64,000 nucleotides of DNA from Nannobrachium achirus (Eukaryota; Chordata; Actinopteri; Myctophiformes; Myctophidae): contig OY997651.1 of NCBI GenBank assembly GCA_963921795.1, positions 44,839,828 to 44,903,827 of the forward strand, written 5' to 3'. Position numbers and translations under genes: made by a program. The notes under the pieces are model-generated. The model was not told where the DNA came from, ran no database searches, and saw only the letters and a list, made by a program, of their open reading frames with translations. Positions 59,811-64,000 of the stretch are shown piece by piece (the stretch's first letter is position 1; every line of letters starts with the position of its first letter).

Positions 59811-60025
59811 ATCGCTGTTGTCGGGTGGAAAACCTTGTATGTCCAAAACCGTTCGTTTTCTATTTATCATTTTAAAAATGATCTAAACTAGTGAAAATAG
59901 CCGATCTACAAGCACACAACGCCTCGCGGCACCAGTCTTGTGTGATGAAGCAGGGCTTTACTTTACGAAAAGAACGTACTCATTTGAAACTTGGAGATAC
60001 GAGGTTTCCGCCCGACAACGACGAT
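59811..60025. mobile_element. GTCGGGTGGAAACC element with half a hairpin
   Basis: Ends ATCGCTGTTGTCGGGTGG and CGCCCGACAACGACGAT, flanked by TA-rich sequence. Only the left hairpin arm (59889-59930) remains. Confidence 0.78.
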
Positions 60026-60221
60026 ATATAAAGAGCGAATTGGCATCATGGTTCAGGAGGGAGGCGTCAGCTTTGAAGAGGAGTTTCACAAAGTGGGTGG
60101 CTTGTTCTCCGCGTATAGTCACAACTCTTATTTTATTATCAGAACTCAAACTAGGCCATAAATATCAGTTTTCTGTCCGGCAATGGAAAGGTTTAATTTT
60201 CTGGAAACTACAACAAAGCAG

Positions 60222-60725
60222 CAGAGTTTTTTTTTTTTTTTTTTTATAATAAAATATTAATAAAACTTTATTTGTGTAGCACCTTTCATGACATGAAATG
60301 CAGCTCAAAGCGCTTTACAGAGCAGAAATGAAGCACAAAGTGCTTAACAGAAAAAGTACATGTGATTGCAATGAAGCAAAAAAGAAAAGTAAAAACATAA
60401 AACATTTAAAACATTAGTAAGGACTCTATCTTAAAAGCATTTTCAGAACAGTGCGGACGTGAATAACAGCACAGGGATTTAAAAGTTCAGCTAAAAGCAA
60501 GTGTCTTACAGTAGGTGTAGCGGGAGTTTGTCAGTCCGTAGAAGCAGAATGTTGCTTGACCATATATTCGAGCAGGTCAGGTCTGCACTAGAAGACCTGA
60601 GGGGGAGGGGTTTGGAACGTATCTAGGCAGGCAGTCATAGAGGTACAAAGTTGCCAGACCCTTTGAGAGCTTTATAAACAAGTGAAATAATTTTGAAATC
60701 AATCCTAAAAACAACTTAGTATGTT
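60222..60725 (-). mobile_element. LINE 3' UTR on the minus strand with poly(A) tail
   Basis: A T run at about 60225-60245 on the + strand (poly-A on the minus strand) precedes ACTTTATTTGTGTAGCACC and CAAAGCGCTTTACA, the antisense of a common fish LINE 3' UTR. No ORF2 remains. Confidence 0.6.
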
Positions 60726-61241
60726 TTGGGTTTTTTCGTTCCAAGGCAAGTTGTCTTTTCAAAGTCGGTCTGTCGGTCGGTTGTTTCAGGCGACCAGAAA
60801 AGGAAACAAGTCCACCTCCCCTCCACCCCGAATATTTTTCGGGAGTAAAGCATCTTAGAATTCATAATCTGTAGACCCCCTCCCCCCAAGCCATCTGCAT
60901 TATAAGTGTTATCTCGGCAGCGCCAATTAAAAACTTCCCTCAACCCGCTTGCATCGCTGTGTTATGAAAAACATTGGGCTGTACTGTATCTCTCTCTCTC
61001 TCTCTCTCTCCCACTTTCCCTGGCTCAATCATATTTTTCCTCCTGTTTTTTCTTTTCCAGAGCAAGAATGTTCTGTATTCCTTTTGAAGTGTAGAAAAAG
61101 AAGAAGAAGAAAAAAAAAGGAAGTGTGCAACATAAAAGAGAGTATTGAATGGGAGAAGGTGATTAGGAACAGAGATGGAATGTGGAAGGCGGCGGAAGAA
61201 AAAAAAAGAAAGACTAGAAGATGTATGCCTCCGACACCCAT
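60726..61241. other. Intron with a CT tract
   Basis: (CT)n at about 60990-61010. Purine-rich section near 61100. No gene recognised. Confidence 0.45.
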
Positions 61242-61667
61242 TTGCCATTTATATTCACTGGACTCTGTCCAGGATATATGCAGCGTATGAAAGAAGACTT
61301 TGAAGGTGCATGTTTATGAGGTCACAGTAACCATGACCTTGGTTAGACCTTTGACCGGTGTCTACTTCTAAACCAGTTCATCCGTGAGTCCAAGTGGACA
61401 TTTCTGCTAAAATGTCATGAAAATCCCTCTCTAGGCCAGTGGTTTTCAACCTGTTGCCATTTATATTCACTGGATTCTGTCCAGAACATATGCAGCGTAT
61501 GAAAGAAGACTTTGAAGGTGCATGTTTTTATGAGGTCACAGTAACCATGACCTTGGTTAGACCTTTGACCGGTGCTTACTTCTAAACTAGTTAATCCGTG
61601 AGTCCAAGTGTACATTTCTGCAAAATGTCATGAAAATCCCTCCTAAAGCCAGTAGTTTTCAACCTGT
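61242..61667. repeat. Tandem duplication, two 212-bp units
   Basis: TTGCCATTTATATTCACTGG begins each copy, at 61242 and 61454. The unit includes GAGGTCACAGTAACCATGAC and ends with the first about 20 bp of the hAT element that follows. Confidence 0.93.
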
Positions 61668-62651
61668 TTCATATCGAGGTCCATTATATGTTCGGCATTT
61701 GAGCCACGGACCACCATTTGATGAGATTTAGCCTCTCAGACCCAAGACATTGTTATTGTTCATCATTTTGTCCACGATTCCATGCTGTATTGATGTGGTT
61801 CAATCAGCCAAAAGTTGGTCAAAAATAACATTCTTCTACATTCTCTAATTGTGTAGACTCACAGCCAATCACAGCTGGCTTAGTGCACATGCTCAGTGAA
61901 AATTCTGATATAGGGAGGGGGATCTATTACCTCCCACCGGTGAGAAATTCGGGGATCTCTAAGGTGTGATTTCTGACAGCAGCCCCAGCAGGGGTTCATG
62001 AATATAGTACAAGTATGGTACAATTCGGGTATATACCGAGCAGGATGTGTAGTTAATGGGCAGATTATCTAATGTATACGCAAGTTTATTTACTGAATGT
62101 ACATCTCGTATACATTTACACAACCGTAAACCTTGTTTTTTTGCGCAGTGGCAGATGTTCAACAATAATGTAACTCTTGGGAGCGTAAAATGAAACCAAA
62201 TGGTCCATTTGGTTACCAACTCTCCATCATTTGTGTCCCAGCACGGCTAACGGCTAGTCATTGAATTTTTTTTTTTTTTTTTTTTTTTTCATTTTTTCAT
62301 TTCATTTGAAAGCTGGGAATCATAGCTACAAAATGATATATTGGTTGTGGAGATTGACCCAACAGTTTTGAAGATATGGCTTATAGAATGATGCCATGCT
62401 GAAATACTACTTTTGAGATATTCAAGTTCTAAATACATTTCTAACCTGCAATGACCTGCATGATCTCTCACATAATTTAAAAAAAAAAGTCTTATTTACA
62501 TGCAGAGTTAAGCTCTGGCGTTTAAGTGAAATGTAGCCTGATATTTATGAAATGCTTTTGTGGCTTTATCACATTTTAGTGAAAAAAAACCCCAACTGGG
62601 ATCCCTTCAAGGACCACTGGTGGTCCCCGGACCACCGGCTGGGAACCACTG
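61650..62651. mobile_element. hAT-like element (CAGTRGTTTTCAACC / TGGGAACCACTG ends)
   Basis: A longer relative of 41609-42128, with family text GGTCCATTATATGTTCGGC and CCCCGGACCACCGG. The flank CTCTAGGC, kept in the first tandem unit, resembles CTCTAAGG after the right end. Poly-T at about 62266-62289 interrupts it. Confidence 0.7.
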
Positions 62652-62944
62652 CTCTAAGGCATTCCAATCCTGGGGACAGATGGTGAAGGGCTGACACTCC
62701 TGAAAACATAATGCCTCTGGCCATGGCTGTCCTCCCAGCTTCTAAAATAAATAAACGGATAAAGATGTTACCGTTTACTCCGCCTTGAAGTATAAACTTG
62801 AGCCACACTCTAAACCCCCCTGTGGAACGAACCGGGGACTCGGTGCTCGAGGCGTAGGCGTCCACACCTGGGGTCGCCGGGAATCAAAACGGCCATCATC
62901 TGCCTGAAGAGGTCTAGCCCAGTACGACCGGGAACGCATCATTT
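62652..62944. other. Intron, nothing recognised
   Basis: No gene or repeat identified. Confidence 0.45.
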
Positions 62945-63330
62945 TGTTGTCACGTAACCACTTTTTGACCATTATTTTTAATAGTTTGGCTATTAAAAAA
63001 TAGCTGATATACAAGCTCATAGCGCGGCACCGAGTGCCGCGCTATGAGCTTGTAGATCTGCTATTTGTGTTTTAAAAACATGAACATTTGTGCAAATCTT
63101 TGAATATATATTTTTTTAAAGCGAACATTTGTAGGCCTACCTCAAATCTTTCCTTCTCGGGGTCCCTGGAACTAAATATTTTGAGATAGGGGCTCCGCGG
63201 TCAAATACATATCATTCTAGGGGTCCTTGCCATTAAAAAACTTTGAGCACCACAGACAAAGAAACATACATTTTTTTTTTCAGAAAACCATGCGGATTTA
63301 GAAAATTTTTTTAGGTATATTTTCAAGTCT
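62945..63330. mobile_element. Hairpin-bearing MITE core, incomplete
   Basis: GTAACCACTTTTTGACC, intact GC-rich-loop hairpin at about 62995-63066, then GGTCCCTGGAACTAAATATT blocks. Termini uncertain. Confidence 0.6.
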
Positions 63331-63655
63331 TAATGGGCTAGAAATCCCCTTGTAGTCTGCTGGAGCACCTGTGGTCTCTCCTCTGTGCCAGCCTCTTCCA
63401 TCCTCCACCTCTCTATCTCTCGCTGTCTCTCTCTGTCTCTCCTTCTCTCTCTCTGTCTCCATCTCCTCCCCTCTCGTCAGTTGCAGAGCTGTTAGGCCAG
63501 AACTGCGGTCAGAGCAGCTGTCACCGACACTGGCGGGCACTCTTAATTGGCTCCCACGGGACGGCTAGGGTCTCTTGCAAGGGAGTGGATCTGGCGAGGA
63601 GGGCCCTGTGCTGTGAAGGCATGCTGAACCGAAACACTGCCCCCATCTTGGGACG
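63331..63655. other. CT-rich intron
   Basis: CTCTGT/CT-rich text near 63410-63460. No gene recognised. Confidence 0.45.
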
Positions 63656-64000
63656 CAGGGGCGTCACAATGGGGGGAAAGTGGGACTGAGTGTTACTAGG
63701 GCCCAAGGTAGAGGGGCCTTCGTTATTTTATACTTTAGATAATGAAGAATAGCAGATATACAAGCTCACAGCTTGTAGATCAGCTATTTTTGAACTTTTT
63801 AAGCGAACATCTGTAACTCCAATTTTGCTTCTTGGGGGTCCCTGGAACTAAATATTTTGAGATAGGTGGGGTGGGGGGGGGGGGGGGGGGGGCAAATACA
63901 TATCATTTTGGGGGTCCTTCACATGAAAAGGTTTGAGCACCACTGACATAGAAACGGGTTTTTAAAAAACCTTAGAAGGATTTGAAATATTCAAAGACTT
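63656..64000. mobile_element. hAT-like element, CAGGGGCGTC family, cut by window end
   Basis: Starts CAGGGGCGTCACAATGGGGG. Shortened hairpin at about 63747-63795 and a poly-G run at 63873-63892. The right end lies outside the window. Confidence 0.82.

Overview
The window looks like intronic and promoter-proximal DNA of a teleost fish neurexin-2 gene (nrxn2) read on the + strand. The only protein-coding sequence I can defend is one exon at about 20.66-20.96 kb. It encodes the beta-neurexin-specific N-terminus: a leader with a hydrophobic signal segment, then a histidine-rich stretch (HHVHHFHNKHG) ending in a phase-1 splice donor. After the signal peptide it matches mammalian neurexin-2 beta almost residue for residue, as I remember that sequence; beta-1 and beta-3 differ here. 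The teleost assignment is an inference from this gene together with fish-type LINE tails and an abundance of short hAT-like DNA transposons. The species cannot be named from sequence alone.

Layout. 0-18.5 kb: intron-like DNA with many non-autonomous DNA transposons, LINE remnants and microsatellites. 18.7-20.66 kb: a transposon-poor, GA/CT- and GC-rich stretch read here as the beta promoter and 5' leader. 20.661-20.964 kb: the beta first exon. 21-64 kb: downstream intron, again dominated by transposons and (CA/GT), (CT/GA) and (TA) tracts. I did not find the next shared neurexin exon (start of the last LNS domain) or any upstream alpha exon, so the 43 kb after the donor appears to be intron.

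The mobile-element landscape is the striking part. At least a dozen insertions can be delimited by terminal inverted repeats and 8-bp target-site duplications, several of them perfect (TTAGTGAG, TTACATAA, TTGGAGAT, CACTAGGC, ACTATGAT, GTTTCGTT, ATGTAGGC, GTGGGTAT, TCTATGTG), which is the hAT pattern. Threaded through these otherwise different families is one recurring palindrome, core AGCAGATCTACAAGC...GCTTGTAGATCTGCT, present roughly 45 times as complete, centre-shortened or half copies (about one per 1.4 kb). It sits inside elements with at least nine different terminal sequences. Its copies form a size series from an 81-nt hairpin down to a bare junction, as if palindrome centres are repeatedly trimmed. 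This shared hairpin is my main candidate for an undescribed system.

No tRNA, rRNA, CRISPR or complete transposase gene was seen. LINE remnants (reverse-transcriptase motif pieces and ORF2 C-terminal tails) occur on both strands, and one LINE fossil preserves a three-layer nested insertion history.
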